Below are positions 44,776 through 54,252 of a stretch of 64,000 nt of DNA, in pieces. The stretch's first letter is position 1, and each line of letters begins with the position of its first letter. Made by a program: the position numbers and the translations under genes. Source of the stretch: Dickeya zeae NCPPB 2538. Its GTDB lineage: Bacteria; Pseudomonadota; Gammaproteobacteria; Enterobacterales; Enterobacteriaceae. Under the pieces are notes generated by a model, which was given only the letters and a program-made list of their open reading frames with translations, did not search any database and was not told the origin of the DNA. The stretch is from positions 669,090-733,089 of the forward strand of contig NZ_CM001977.1 of NCBI RefSeq assembly GCF_000406165.1. The letters are read 5' to 3'.

Positions 44776-46206
44776 TTGTCAACGGCAATTATTCCCGTGA
44801 TCATGTGCGGTGGTAGTGGTTCACGGCTTTGGCCAGTATCTCGGGAACAGCATCCGAAGCCTTTCATCCGTTTATCGGATGGAGAAAGCTTGATTCAAAA
44901 GGCATTGCTTAGAGCGTTATCATTTGACGGTGTTAAAGAGATTATCACTGTCACGAACAAAGAATTGCTTTTTAAGGCTGTTGATGCTTTTTCTGAAGTG
45001 TATAAAGGTTCCACTCCTATTTCTTATATCCTGGAACCTGTAGGGCGTAATACTGCCGCAGCAATTGCGTCCGCAGCTCTGCTTGCACATAAAAAATATG
45101 GCGATGATGCCGTATTGATGATTCTGGCTGCAGATCATCTTATCAGAAATAGAGAAGCTTTTTCTTTTGCTGTCTCTCAGGCAGCTTCGTTAGCTGGACA
45201 ATCGAAACTGGTTACTTTCGGTATTCAACCGGAGAAACCTGAGACAGGTTATGGCTATATCAAATACGAAGGTAACCAGGTAGAGCAGTTTGTCGAAAAA
45301 CCTTCTCTCAGTAAAGCTCAAGAATATGTCGCGTCAGGGGATTATTTGTGGAACTCCGGCATGTTCTGCTTTGCTTGCGGAACAATTCTCAAAGAGATGC
45401 AGACGTTATGCCCTCAGGTTTTGGCTGATGTTGAGCATAGTATGAGTGTTTCTCGCCGCCTTGAAGGTAGTGGTGCGACACAGCTTGAATTAGATATGGA
45501 AACTTTTTCTCAGGTTGAAGACATATCTATTGATTATGCAGTTATGGAGAAATCCAAACAAGTTGCAGTTGTTCCTTGTGACATCGGCTGGTGTGATATC
45601 GGTTCCTGGACAGCGTTGGGAGAGTTAGGTGACCTTGATAAGGATGGTAATACTGTAGAAGGTTGTGCTGAGGTGCTTACTCATAACGTAAGCAACTGTT
45701 ACATCAAGGCCGATGAGAGAGTTATTGGTGCAGTAGGTGTAAATGACCTGGTTATTGTTGATACCCCAGATGCCTTGTTGGTTGCGAGTAAAGATAACGG
45801 CCAGGATGTTAAATCGATATACAATCAGCTTAAAGCTAAAGGGCATCAAGCTTATAAAATTCACCGAACTGTCCACCGACCTTGGGGGACGTCTACCATC
45901 CTGGAAGAAGGGAATAATTTCAAAATTAATCGAATTGTTGTAAAACCTGGTGCCAAATTAAGTATGCAGTTACATCACCATAGAAGTGAGCACTGGATCG
46001 TGATGTCAGGAGCTGCAAAAATCGTCAATGGTAACAAAAATATATTTCTTTCCACTAATCAATCTACTTATATTCTTGCTGGTGAGCAGCACCGAGTTGA
46101 GAACCCCGGAGTTATAGATCTCGTAATGATCGAGGTACAAAGTGGTGAATACCTTGGTGATGATGACATTGTTCGATTCGATGATAATGGGGGGATAATT
46201 CAATGA
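44776..46206 (+). CDS. manC: Mannose-1-phosphate guanylyltransferase / mannose-6-phosphate isomerase
   Basis: A 476-residue bifunctional enzyme giving GDP-mannose. The pyrophosphorylase signature is MCGGSGSRLWPVSREQHPKPF and the product loop VEQFVEKPSLSKA; the C-terminal cupin isomerase domain has KLSMQLHHHRSEHWIVMSG. The start is a TTG at 44776 with AGGAGG six bases upstream. First gene of the locus; it overlaps manB by ATGA. Confidence 0.95.
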   Translation: MSTAIIPVIMCGGSGSRLWPVSREQHPKPFIRLSDGESLIQKALLRALSFDGVKEIITVTNKELLFKAVDAFSEVYKGSTPISYILEPVGRNTAAAIASAALLAHKKYGDDAVLMILAADHLIRNREAFSFAVSQAASLAGQSKLVTFGIQPEKPETGYGYIKYEGNQVEQFVEKPSLSKAQEYVASGDYLWNSGMFCFACGTILKEMQTLCPQVLADVEHSMSVSRRLEGSGATQLELDMETFSQVEDISIDYAVMEKSKQVAVVPCDIGWCDIGSWTALGELGDLDKDGNTVEGCAEVLTHNVSNCYIKADERVIGAVGVNDLVIVDTPDALLVASKDNGQDVKSIYNQLKAKGHQAYKIHRTVHRPWGTSTILEEGNNFKINRIVVKPGAKLSMQLHHHRSEHWIVMSGAAKIVNGNKNIFLSTNQSTYILAGEQHRVENPGVIDLVMIEVQSGEYLGDDDIVRFDDNGGIIQ

Positions 46207-47570
46207 GTTTTGCATGTTTTAAGGCTTACGATATTAGAGGTCGACTAGGGAGTGAGTTAAATACAAATATCGCATATCGTATTGGTCGCGCATTTGGACA
46301 ATATTTGAATGCAAGAACGGTTGCTGTCGGAGGCGATATTCGTTTAAGTAGTGAAGAATTAAAATCATCATTGGCTGATGGTTTAAGAGATGCCGGGGTT
46401 GATGTTATCGATCTTGGGGTAACTGGGACTGAAGAGATCTATTTTGCCGCTTTCCATTTAGATATAGATGGTGCTATTGAGGTGACAGCTAGCCATAACC
46501 CAATGGATTATAATGGCATGAAACTGGTAGGGCGTGGAGCTAAACCAATTAGTGGTGATTCTGGATTAAATGACATTCATGATTTGGCTGTGCTAGGTCA
46601 ATTTAATACCATTACTCGCAGAGGCAATTATACAAAACGCTCTTTGCTAAATGAATATGTTGATCACCTCATGTCTTATATTGATATGGGGGAATTGAAA
46701 CCGCTGAAATTAGTAGTCAATGCAGGGAATGGTGCTGCAGGACATGTCATTGATGAGATTGAAGCAAGATTTCAACAGCAGCAAATCCCCGTGGAATTTA
46801 TAAAGATTCATCATGAGCCTGATGGCCACTTTCCTAACGGCATTCCTAATCCATTATTACCTGAAAATCGCTCCGCAACGTCAGATGCAGTAAAATTACA
46901 TCGAGCCGATATGGGGATTGCGTGGGACGGTGATTTTGATCGCTGTTTTTTGTTCGATGAAAATGGGGATTTCATCGAAGGTTATTATATTGTGGGTCTC
47001 TTAGCTGACGCTTTCCTTGCAAAAAATCCCGGTGATAAGATTATCCATGATCCAAGGCTGATCTGGAATACTATAGATGTGGTTAATAAAGCAGGTGGGC
47101 TCCCCGTTCAGAGTAAAACTGGACATGCTTTTATTAAAGAGCGTATGCGTGAGGAAAATGCAATTTACGGTGGTGAGATGAGTGCCCATCACTATTTTCG
47201 CGATTTCGCTTATTGCGACAGTGGCATGATCCCTTGGTTATTGGTTATAGAGTTGTTGTCTTCAAGGAAGGCTTTGTTATCTGAGCTAGTTAGTTTGAGG
47301 ATGCAGAACTACCCATGCAGTGGGGAAATAAATTATAAGGTTGCTGGCGCTAATAATATTATAGCTAAAATAGAAGATTATTATAAATCGGAAGCTATCA
47401 ATATTGAGCATATAGATGGCGTGAGTATGGATATGAACGAATGGCGTTTTAATATCCGGATATCTAATACCGAGCCATTATTACGGTTGAATATAGAAAC
47501 AAAATCACACCAGGAATTGGTATGGGAAAAAGTAAAAGAAATTGAAGAGTTGATAAAGAGATACCAATGA
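46203..47570 (+). CDS. manB: Phosphomannomutase
   Basis: A 455-residue alpha-D-phosphohexomutase converting mannose-6- to mannose-1-phosphate. The phosphoserine S97 is in EVTASHNPMDYNGMK and the metal loop is DGDFDRCF; the sugar loop is GGEMSAHHYFRDF. It is coupled to manC and to wzm by four-base overlaps. Confidence 0.95.
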   Translation: MSFACFKAYDIRGRLGSELNTNIAYRIGRAFGQYLNARTVAVGGDIRLSSEELKSSLADGLRDAGVDVIDLGVTGTEEIYFAAFHLDIDGAIEVTASHNPMDYNGMKLVGRGAKPISGDSGLNDIHDLAVLGQFNTITRRGNYTKRSLLNEYVDHLMSYIDMGELKPLKLVVNAGNGAAGHVIDEIEARFQQQQIPVEFIKIHHEPDGHFPNGIPNPLLPENRSATSDAVKLHRADMGIAWDGDFDRCFLFDENGDFIEGYYIVGLLADAFLAKNPGDKIIHDPRLIWNTIDVVNKAGGLPVQSKTGHAFIKERMREENAIYGGEMSAHHYFRDFAYCDSGMIPWLLVIELLSSRKALLSELVSLRMQNYPCSGEINYKVAGANNIIAKIEDYYKSEAINIEHIDGVSMDMNEWRFNIRISNTEPLLRLNIETKSHQELVWEKVKEIEELIKRYQ

Positions 47571-48364
47571 CTATTACGATATTAAGAAATATAATTGCAT
47601 ATAGGGGTTTCATTCTCAGTAGTGTTAAACGAGAGTTTCAAAGTCGGTATAGAAACTCACTGCTGGGGGCAGTATGGAATATTCTTAATCCTTTAGCAAT
47701 GATCATTGTATATACTGTGATTTTCTCCGGTGTTATGAAGGCTCGTGTTCCTGGAATAGATAACTCTTTTGGATATAGTATATATTTGTGTTCTGGATTG
47801 CTAACATGGGGCCTTTTCAGTGAGATAGTACTTAGATCTCAAAATACATTTATTGATAATGCAAACCTTCTTAAGAAGATAACATTCCCTCGTTTATGCC
47901 TTCCTATAGTTGCCATACTGAGTGCATTGGTTAACTTTTTAATAAGTTTTTCTATATTTTTAATATTTTTAATTTTATCAGGTAATATGCCAGGGATAGA
48001 GATATTATCATATATACCAATATTACTTGTTTTATCCCTATTAGCTATTGGAATTGGCATTACTGTTGGTGTTATAAATGTTTTCTTCCGTGATGCTGGG
48101 CAACTTTTTTCTATTGTTGTTCAGTTTTGGTTTTGGTTTACACCAATAGTATATACATCAGATATCCTACCTGAAAAGATTAAAAACATTTTATCTTATA
48201 ACCCGATGACAGGAATAATTGAAGCATGTCATACAGTAATGGTGAAAAAAGTATGGCCTGATTGGTGGGGACTTATCCCTGCACTATGTGTAGGGGGAGT
48301 GTTCGTTTGGCTCGGCTTGACTCTTTTCAGAAAACATTCTGGTGAAATTGTGGATGAATTATAA
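47567..48364 (+). CDS. wzm: O-antigen/polysaccharide ABC transporter permease Wzm
   Basis: A 265-residue ABC-2 type permease with six hydrophobic helices. Typical start SVKREFQSRYRNSLLGAVWNILNPLAMI and late motif NPMTGIIEACHTVM. With Wzt it exports the finished, lipid-linked polysaccharide across the inner membrane. Its presence, and no Wzx/Wzy in the window, marks an ABC-transporter-dependent O-antigen pathway. Confidence 0.93.
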   Translation: MTITILRNIIAYRGFILSSVKREFQSRYRNSLLGAVWNILNPLAMIIVYTVIFSGVMKARVPGIDNSFGYSIYLCSGLLTWGLFSEIVLRSQNTFIDNANLLKKITFPRLCLPIVAILSALVNFLISFSIFLIFLILSGNMPGIEILSYIPILLVLSLLAIGIGITVGVINVFFRDAGQLFSIVVQFWFWFTPIVYTSDILPEKIKNILSYNPMTGIIEACHTVMVKKVWPDWWGLIPALCVGGVFVWLGLTLFRKHSGEIVDEL

Positions 48365-49593
48365 TGCCCATGATTAGTATTAGCGGTTTAAATAAAGCTT
48401 ATAAGATGTATCCCACTAGGTGGTCTAGGCTAGTAGAGTGGATATCTCCATTTAATATTAAAAGACACGAACTAAAATGGGTTCTTAAAGATATAAACTT
48501 TGACATTCATGCTGGAGAGTCTGTTGGTATTATTGGCTCTAATGGTGCAGGGAAAAGTACGCTTCTAAAAATTATAACGGGTACAACCACAGGAACAAAT
48601 GGTAGCGTATCTGTATCTGGCAGAATTTCTGCACTTCTTGAGTTAGGAATAGGTTTCCACCCTGATTTTACTGGTAGACAGAATGTATACATGTCAGGGC
48701 AACTCTTAGGTATTAGTTACAATGAAATAAATGCACTCATGCCAGAAATTGAGTCTTTTGCTGAAATTGGTGATTATATTGATCAACCTGTACGAGTCTA
48801 TTCGAGCGGTATGCAAGTTCGTCTGGCTTTTAGCCTGGCAACGGCTGTTCGACCTGATATTCTTATAGTCGATGAAGCTTTAGCTGTTGGTGATATTTTT
48901 TTCCAGCAAAAATGCTTTGATCGAATATTTGATATGAAACAAAAGGGTACGACGCTATTGTTCGTAACCCATGATATGGGGTCTATATATAGACTATGCG
49001 ATAAAGCATTATATATTGACCATGGTATGGTAAAAGCATTTGGTGATGTCAGAGAAACAATTGCGAGATATGAGCTTGATCTAAAAAAAATAAAGAAAGA
49101 GTCCAATGATGAGGAAGATCTTTCGAAGAGTAATGATTCACTGGCTGTTCAATATGATGAGAGTGTGTTTTCACCCCCTGTTCAATTTATTAGTGGTCAG
49201 ATCTTTTGTGAGGGTGTAGCTACCGATTCTATTGATGAAGGTGCCGAGTTTTCCATAGCTGTTGAAATAGAGAAAATAGGGAATGTTTCGGATGACTTAC
49301 ATATTGGATTTCAAATAAGAGATGCAAAGGGAAATATTTATTTTGAAACTAATACATATTGTCAGAAAATTTCTCCTGTCCATGAAGGTAACTATTTTAA
49401 ATCTGTATTTCATCTGACCAATAACCTATGTCAGGGAGCATATATATTAAGCTTTGGGGTTGCATCAGATGGATATGGCTTGAGTTCTTTCAGAGATGTA
49501 TTACTTCACGATGTGGGAAGAAAAAAATTTTCTGTCATTAGAAATGTAGACAGATCCTGGGCCGGACTGTGTAATATGAGAGTTCATTCATGA
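48364..49593 (+). CDS. wzt: O-antigen ABC transporter ATPase Wzt with C-terminal carbohydrate-binding domain
   Basis: A 409-residue protein. Walker A GSNGAGKST near residues 58-66, signature YSSGMQVRLAF near 145, Walker B ILIVDEALAVGD near 165, switch His in VTHDMGS. Residues from about 275 form an extra beta-rich domain of the Wzt C-terminal type, which in E. coli O8/O9a binds the modified chain end and couples termination to export. Its first base overlaps the wzm stop. Confidence 0.94.
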   Translation: MPMISISGLNKAYKMYPTRWSRLVEWISPFNIKRHELKWVLKDINFDIHAGESVGIIGSNGAGKSTLLKIITGTTTGTNGSVSVSGRISALLELGIGFHPDFTGRQNVYMSGQLLGISYNEINALMPEIESFAEIGDYIDQPVRVYSSGMQVRLAFSLATAVRPDILIVDEALAVGDIFFQQKCFDRIFDMKQKGTTLLFVTHDMGSIYRLCDKALYIDHGMVKAFGDVRETIARYELDLKKIKKESNDEEDLSKSNDSLAVQYDESVFSPPVQFISGQIFCEGVATDSIDEGAEFSIAVEIEKIGNVSDDLHIGFQIRDAKGNIYFETNTYCQKISPVHEGNYFKSVFHLTNNLCQGAYILSFGVASDGYGLSSFRDVLLHDVGRKKFSVIRNVDRSWAGLCNMRVHS

Positions 49594-50849
49594 GTGTAGA
49601 TAAGTCAAAATCTTTTGAGTTCATTAAGGAATATATAAATGACAGAATGGAAGGTGACATTGCTTGGGTTGGTGATACTCTTCCATTTATAGAATGTGAG
49701 CAGTTGGCTTTATCTCTATCAACGAACTTCCGTGCTGATCCTATTCATCACGATACCTATAAGGTTGTGTTTTTATTTTCAGGAAATATATTTGATTATG
49801 GTAATAGTTGGCGGCTAGTATTAGATGAATCTATACGATTGCTGAGTAATGATGGTTTTTTAATTATAAGAAGTGTTGATAGTCACTTTGGAACTTTGTT
49901 TGATCTAAAATCACAATTATTTAGAAATAAGAATATCAATGTGATATTGACAAAACAAAGTAAATTTTTGGATGGAGCAGTCATATCAATATTTAAAATA
50001 ATTAAAAATAATATTATAAATTACAATGATAGGAGTTGGAGTATAGGCATTCTTTCTAATGGAAAAAAGGAAGATGTTGTTCTCAACTTAATTGAAAGCA
50101 TAAATAAGGCTAATCACCAAAATTTACCTATCGAATTTATTATTGCTGGTCCAGAGATAGTTGATAAAAGAATCGATAGAGTAGTTATTAAATATGTTAA
50201 TACAGCAATAAAAGATGATTCGCCAAGAATATCTGAGAAGAAAAATAATATTATAAATGCGGCAGAAATGGCTAACATTGCTATATTTCATGATCGATAT
50301 ATAGTTAATGATGATTTCTTCGACGGTTTTGATAATTTTGGCTACAATTTCGATTTTCTGACTATTAAACAATTCTATGAGAATGGTAGGGAGTTTCCTG
50401 CTTATTTAGCGTTCGAGCATAGAGAGAAAAAATGGCAGAGGCCACTCAATATTGTAAATCATGATTTAGCTTTGCCTGGATCTTTTATTAATGGTGGTCT
50501 GATTGTTATAAAGAAGAATATCTTTATCAATCCGTTATTTAACAGTCTGTTATTGCACAATGAAGCTGAAGATGTCGAGCTTGCTTTCCATCTATCAGAG
50601 AGCGGTATTGTTGCCAGATTCAATGGATTTTCATCGGCTAAGACGATAGGTATTCCTCTAGACTATACATCCACATTCGTTGATATAACATCATCATCTC
50701 TCAATGGTCGTGGAGTATCGGGAAGGAAACGCCGTATTCTTTTCTATATTGCGTACTCGGTATGGCGAAGATTGCCAGATTCAATTAAAGACAAATTGAG
50801 AAGACGAACCGGTTTATATGAAAAAATCAAAAATTTTATTCATCATTGA
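49590..50849 (+). CDS. Two-part protein: methyltransferase-like N-terminus and probable GT-A glycosyltransferase
   Basis: A 419-residue protein I do not fully recognise. Residues 1-140 look like the end of a Rossmann methyltransferase (LDESIRLLSNDGFLIIRSVD) without a clear SAM-binding GxGxG. From about 150 a glycosyltransferase-2-like domain begins (WSIGILSNGKKEDVVLNLIE, IEFIIAGPE, ANIAIFHDRYIVNDDFFDGF), with a possible acidic metal site and a late FINGGLIVIKK and EAEDVELAFHL. The coding DNA is very AT-rich. It overlaps the next gene by 32 bases and should be a cytosolic enzyme building or decorating the chain. Confidence 0.7.
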   Translation: MSVDKSKSFEFIKEYINDRMEGDIAWVGDTLPFIECEQLALSLSTNFRADPIHHDTYKVVFLFSGNIFDYGNSWRLVLDESIRLLSNDGFLIIRSVDSHFGTLFDLKSQLFRNKNINVILTKQSKFLDGAVISIFKIIKNNIINYNDRSWSIGILSNGKKEDVVLNLIESINKANHQNLPIEFIIAGPEIVDKRIDRVVIKYVNTAIKDDSPRISEKKNNIINAAEMANIAIFHDRYIVNDDFFDGFDNFGYNFDFLTIKQFYENGREFPAYLAFEHREKKWQRPLNIVNHDLALPGSFINGGLIVIKKNIFINPLFNSLLLHNEAEDVELAFHLSESGIVARFNGFSSAKTIGIPLDYTSTFVDITSSSLNGRGVSGRKRRILFYIAYSVWRRLPDSIKDKLRRRTGLYEKIKNFIHH

Positions 50850-51962
50850 TGATGACATCTTAACAGTTCATCATGGAGTAAGGAGATATATATTATCTCT
50901 TTCTGAAGCTATAAAGAATATTTTTGATGTCGATTTTGTTATTCATAGAAAAATTTCTTTCTGTGATAGTTTTTATAAGGTTGTTTTTAGTCGTGATTTT
51001 GTGGTGAATAACGGTTTTTTTAGTGACTATTTGGTGGGTGAATCAAAATCAGATATTATAAAAAAATATCATCTAATAATTATAAAGATAGTCAATCAAG
51101 TATAAAGGCATTGTATACAACGAGTTGTATCGGCAGTCGGATTTCTACAGATTATTCTTTTGTTATAGTTGCAGCACCTTGGATACATATAAATAAAAAT
51201 ATTTTCTCATGTCCTGTCGCTTGCATAGGTTTAGATGCAATACCTAATATTTATGCATTTCATGATATAGGTAATCACCCATTAAGAGAGTTTGCCTGGC
51301 GTCATAAAGTGGGATTTGAGTATTATGATATGATCCTATCTATATCAGAAGATAGTAAGGAGCAGATCTCTTCGTTTACGTCAAGACGTGAAAGGATATA
51401 CTCGTTACCACCGTTTAAACCAGCCGGTTTTAATGATATTGAAAATTCAGACATTGAACCAAGAAAGAAATCTATAATTCTAGCCGCCCCTTTTGATGAG
51501 AGAAAAGGGTTAAAATATATGCCAGAGATAATTAATAAAACTGATGTAGATGAGTTAATTATCTTTGGCGGAGTTCGCTGTTCTCTTGATAGTTTGATGG
51601 GTTTTTTCAAATCAATAAATCTTGAAAAGATTGAGTGGTGGTACTCTGTTACAACACTAAAGCAAATTGAGCTATACAAGAAATCAAGAATGCTATTATT
51701 TCCATCTTTAAATGAAGGGCTTGGATTGCCTGTATTGGAGGCATTGGCTTGCAATAGACCAGCAATAGTATCTGATATAAAGCCATTAAATATTTTAGTA
51801 GATAAAGAATACATTATTCATTTTGATAATTTAATAGATAGTACTTCTAAAATAAATAATGTATTTAACTCGGATTATCCCGTTCATGAGTTCGATTGTA
51901 AGTGGAGTGGGGAATATCTAGTAGAGTTCATTAAAGATATAACTAATTATACAGGTGTTTAA
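50818..51962 (+). pseudogene. GT4-type glycosyltransferase split by a one-base shift at an A7 tract
   Basis: The start MKKSKILFIIDDDILTVHHGVRRYILSLSEAI is typical of a GT-B transferase but the frame stops at 51105. The -1 frame continues without a stop through ISSNNYKDSQSSIKALYTT to 51962 and carries the donor-site half, including ILAAPFDERKGLKYMPEI and the EX7E motif in NEGLGLPVLEALACNRPAI. The switch lies at seven As (51060-51066); eight As, or a -1 slip on the in-register heptamer A-AAA-AAA, would give about 381 residues, a normal length. Real mutation, phase variation, slippage or sequence error are all possible. Confidence 0.82.
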
Positions 51963-52869
51963 TGTGAGTGATATTATTCTAGATCTTGGGGCTAATGTCG
52001 GTGGGTTTTCTTTAGAAGTGGCTAAAAGGAACTCTAATATTATAATTCATGCTATAGAACCTTATCCAAAATTAGCCGATACCCTAATTCAGAAAGCTAA
52101 GGATGAATGTATTGATAACCACATAGTTCACCAGGTTGCGATCTCTGATGAAGAGGGGGAGCATACGTTCAATATATCGTCTGAATCTGATGGTGGGACA
52201 TCTAGTCTTCTAGATTTTTCAACGGAACATTTGCAACAGGATGAGTACTGGGCGACTCGAATAGACTTAAAATACTCTGAAAAAATAAAAGTCAAAACTA
52301 TGCCACTGGAGCATTTTCTTGATGGCTTAGTGTTCGATCGGATCTCGTTTATCAAAATAGATATCCAAGGGTTAGACCTTACTGCACTAAAGTCAGCGGG
52401 TAAATATTTAGATAGGATTGATGCTGGTATGCTTGAAGTTCCAGCAACCAAAGATTGCTCCTTGTATGCAAAAACTGATGATGATTTATATTCTGCACTG
52501 AAATTTTTAAATGAAAATGGGTTTAAAATTCATAAGATAAAACCTAATGATCCTGCATCAAATGAGTTTAATGTTTTCTTTTGTCGAAATGAACTCTCTT
52601 ATGAATTGTTAGAGAGAAATTTGAGTCTTCGAGAAATGCATTATTATGATGGTAAACACTATTGGCATTTTCCTTCTTTTCGCCAAGAGTATCCAGAAGA
52701 GCATATTATGCATCTGACGAATGCTTTAGCTGAAGCCCGCGAAGAAAACAATCAACTCAAGATGAAAAATGATGAATATCTTGAAATGAACGTCATTTTT
52801 ATAAAAAAATCTATTTTTTATAAGTTTTTAAATTATTCAAAAAATCTAATTGAGGTTGAAAAATGCTAA
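51955..52869 (+). CDS. FkbM-family methyltransferase with C-terminal coiled coil
   Basis: A 304-residue protein. SAM motif I is ILDLGANVGGFSLEVAKR at the very N-terminus, then IHAIEPYPKL and the FkbM block ISFIKIDIQGLDLTALKSAG. After about 250 the sequence becomes a charged heptad stretch (LTNALAEAREENNQLKMKND) and ends in a basic/hydrophobic tail (IFIKKSIFYKFLNYSKNL). Starts GTG 51955 or 51964. The layout recalls WbdD, whose methyltransferase ends polymannan chains and whose coiled coil measures length; a terminator role is inferred. Confidence 0.8.
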   Translation: MFNVSDIILDLGANVGGFSLEVAKRNSNIIIHAIEPYPKLADTLIQKAKDECIDNHIVHQVAISDEEGEHTFNISSESDGGTSSLLDFSTEHLQQDEYWATRIDLKYSEKIKVKTMPLEHFLDGLVFDRISFIKIDIQGLDLTALKSAGKYLDRIDAGMLEVPATKDCSLYAKTDDDLYSALKFLNENGFKIHKIKPNDPASNEFNVFFCRNELSYELLERNLSLREMHYYDGKHYWHFPSFRQEYPEEHIMHLTNALAEAREENNQLKMKNDEYLEMNVIFIKKSIFYKFLNYSKNLIEVEKC

Positions 52870-53624
52870 ATATTGTTATTCCTATGGCTGGCGCTGGTAG
52901 TCGTTTTGCGAAGGCTGGTTATGCAGACCCGAAACCTTTGATTAAGGTACATGATATTCCCATGATTCGTCTCGTTATTAATAACTTGGCGCCAAAAACG
53001 AATCATCGTTTTATTTTTATAATACAGAAAGAGCATAATAATAAATATGGGATCGCAAGTGAGCTGCATCGCTGGGCTCCTGGGTGTGAGGTGGTGACAC
53101 TAAATGGCTTATCTGAAGGGGCTGCTTGTACGGTTCTTTCTGCTAAAGAATTTATAAACAATGATGACCCATTGATGATTGCTAATAGTGATCAGTATGT
53201 TGATATTGATATAAATAATTACCTTAATACACTGGAGTCTGGCTCCCTGGATGGCCTGATAATGACTATGACTGCAGATGATCCTAAATGGTCATTTGTT
53301 GGATTCGGTGAGGAAAATCTTGTCTCTAGAGTCGTTGAAAAAGAAGTCATATCAAACGAGGCAACTGTCGGTATCTATAACTTCAAGCGTGGATCTGATT
53401 TTGTTCATGCAGCAGAGATGATGATATCTAATGATGAGCGTGTTAATGGTGAGTTTTATGTTGCACCTGCATATAATTCTCTAATAAAAAATGGAAGGAA
53501 GATAGGTGTTTATAATATAGGAGAGGAATCGAATGGTATGTATGGCCTCGGAATACCTGATGATTTGAACCTCTTTCTTTCCAAAGACGTATCATTTAGA
53601 GCAACAAAAGGCATCTCAAAATGA
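52863..53624 (+). CDS. Nucleotidyltransferase (NTP-transferase fold)
   Basis: A 253-residue sugar-nucleotidyltransferase-like protein. Signature IPMAGAGSRFAKAGYADPKPLI (G-x-G-x-R-F and PKP), then IRLVINNL, the metal Asp in IANSDQYVDID and VEKEVISNEATVGIY. It should join NTP to a phosphorylated small molecule. Which one is not evident: it is unlike ManC, RmlA or GalU outside the signature. It overlaps both neighbours by a few bases in the unexplained cassette 52863-55908. Confidence 0.8.
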   Translation: MLNIVIPMAGAGSRFAKAGYADPKPLIKVHDIPMIRLVINNLAPKTNHRFIFIIQKEHNNKYGIASELHRWAPGCEVVTLNGLSEGAACTVLSAKEFINNDDPLMIANSDQYVDIDINNYLNTLESGSLDGLIMTMTADDPKWSFVGFGEENLVSRVVEKEVISNEATVGIYNFKRGSDFVHAAEMMISNDERVNGEFYVAPAYNSLIKNGRKIGVYNIGEESNGMYGLGIPDDLNLFLSKDVSFRATKGISK

Positions 53625-54244
53625 AAATTATTTCTCATAGAGGATATTGGAAAGATACTAAAGAGAAAAATACTCTTGAAGCATTTTCTCGTTCCTTTGA
53701 TAAAGGATTTGGAACAGAAACTGATATTCGTGATTACAAAGGAAAATTGGTAATATCTCATGATGTACCTGATGAGAACTGTATTCTGCTTTCTGATTTT
53801 TTCCAGTGCCTGGCGGGGCGAAATCTCACTTTAGCTTTAAATATTAAAGCAGACGGGCTAAGAGATTTATTAGTTAAGGAAATGGAAAGTTTCAACATTA
53901 CTAATGCTTTTGTTTTTGATATGTCTGTACCAGACCAGAAACTTTATTATGAGCAATCTGCTGTCCGAGTTTATACCAGAATGAGTGAGCAAGAGAGATA
54001 TCCTGCATTTTACCAAGAATCACATGGTGTATGGTTGGATTCATTTTTTGAACATTGGTACGATGAAACTGATATTGAAAAGATTCTTTCTGATGGGAAA
54101 GAGTTATGTATCGTATCTCCTGAACTGCATAAACGCAATCACTTGGATTTTTGGGGTAATATCAAAGAGCACGGTATATCCGATTCAGATAAAGTTGTTC
54201 TCTGCACCGATTTTCCTGAAGATGCTGTTACTTTTTTTAGGTGA
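53621..54244 (+). CDS. GDPD-family phosphodiesterase
   Basis: A 207-residue glycerophosphodiester-phosphodiesterase-like TIM barrel. Catalytic residues line up as H6-R7 (ISHRGYW), E33 and D35 (GTETDIRD), and H47 (LVISHDVP); NIKADG provides a further Lys. It lacks a signal peptide, so it is cytosolic, and is shorter than housekeeping GlpQ/UgpQ. Start codon overlaps the previous stop (ATGA). A biosynthetic phosphodiester step is inferred from the company of two nucleotidyltransferases and a phosphatase. Confidence 0.82.
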   Translation: MKIISHRGYWKDTKEKNTLEAFSRSFDKGFGTETDIRDYKGKLVISHDVPDENCILLSDFFQCLAGRNLTLALNIKADGLRDLLVKEMESFNITNAFVFDMSVPDQKLYYEQSAVRVYTRMSEQERYPAFYQESHGVWLDSFFEHWYDETDIEKILSDGKELCIVSPELHKRNHLDFWGNIKEHGISDSDKVVLCTDFPEDAVTFFR

Positions 54245-54252
54245 TGACTTAT

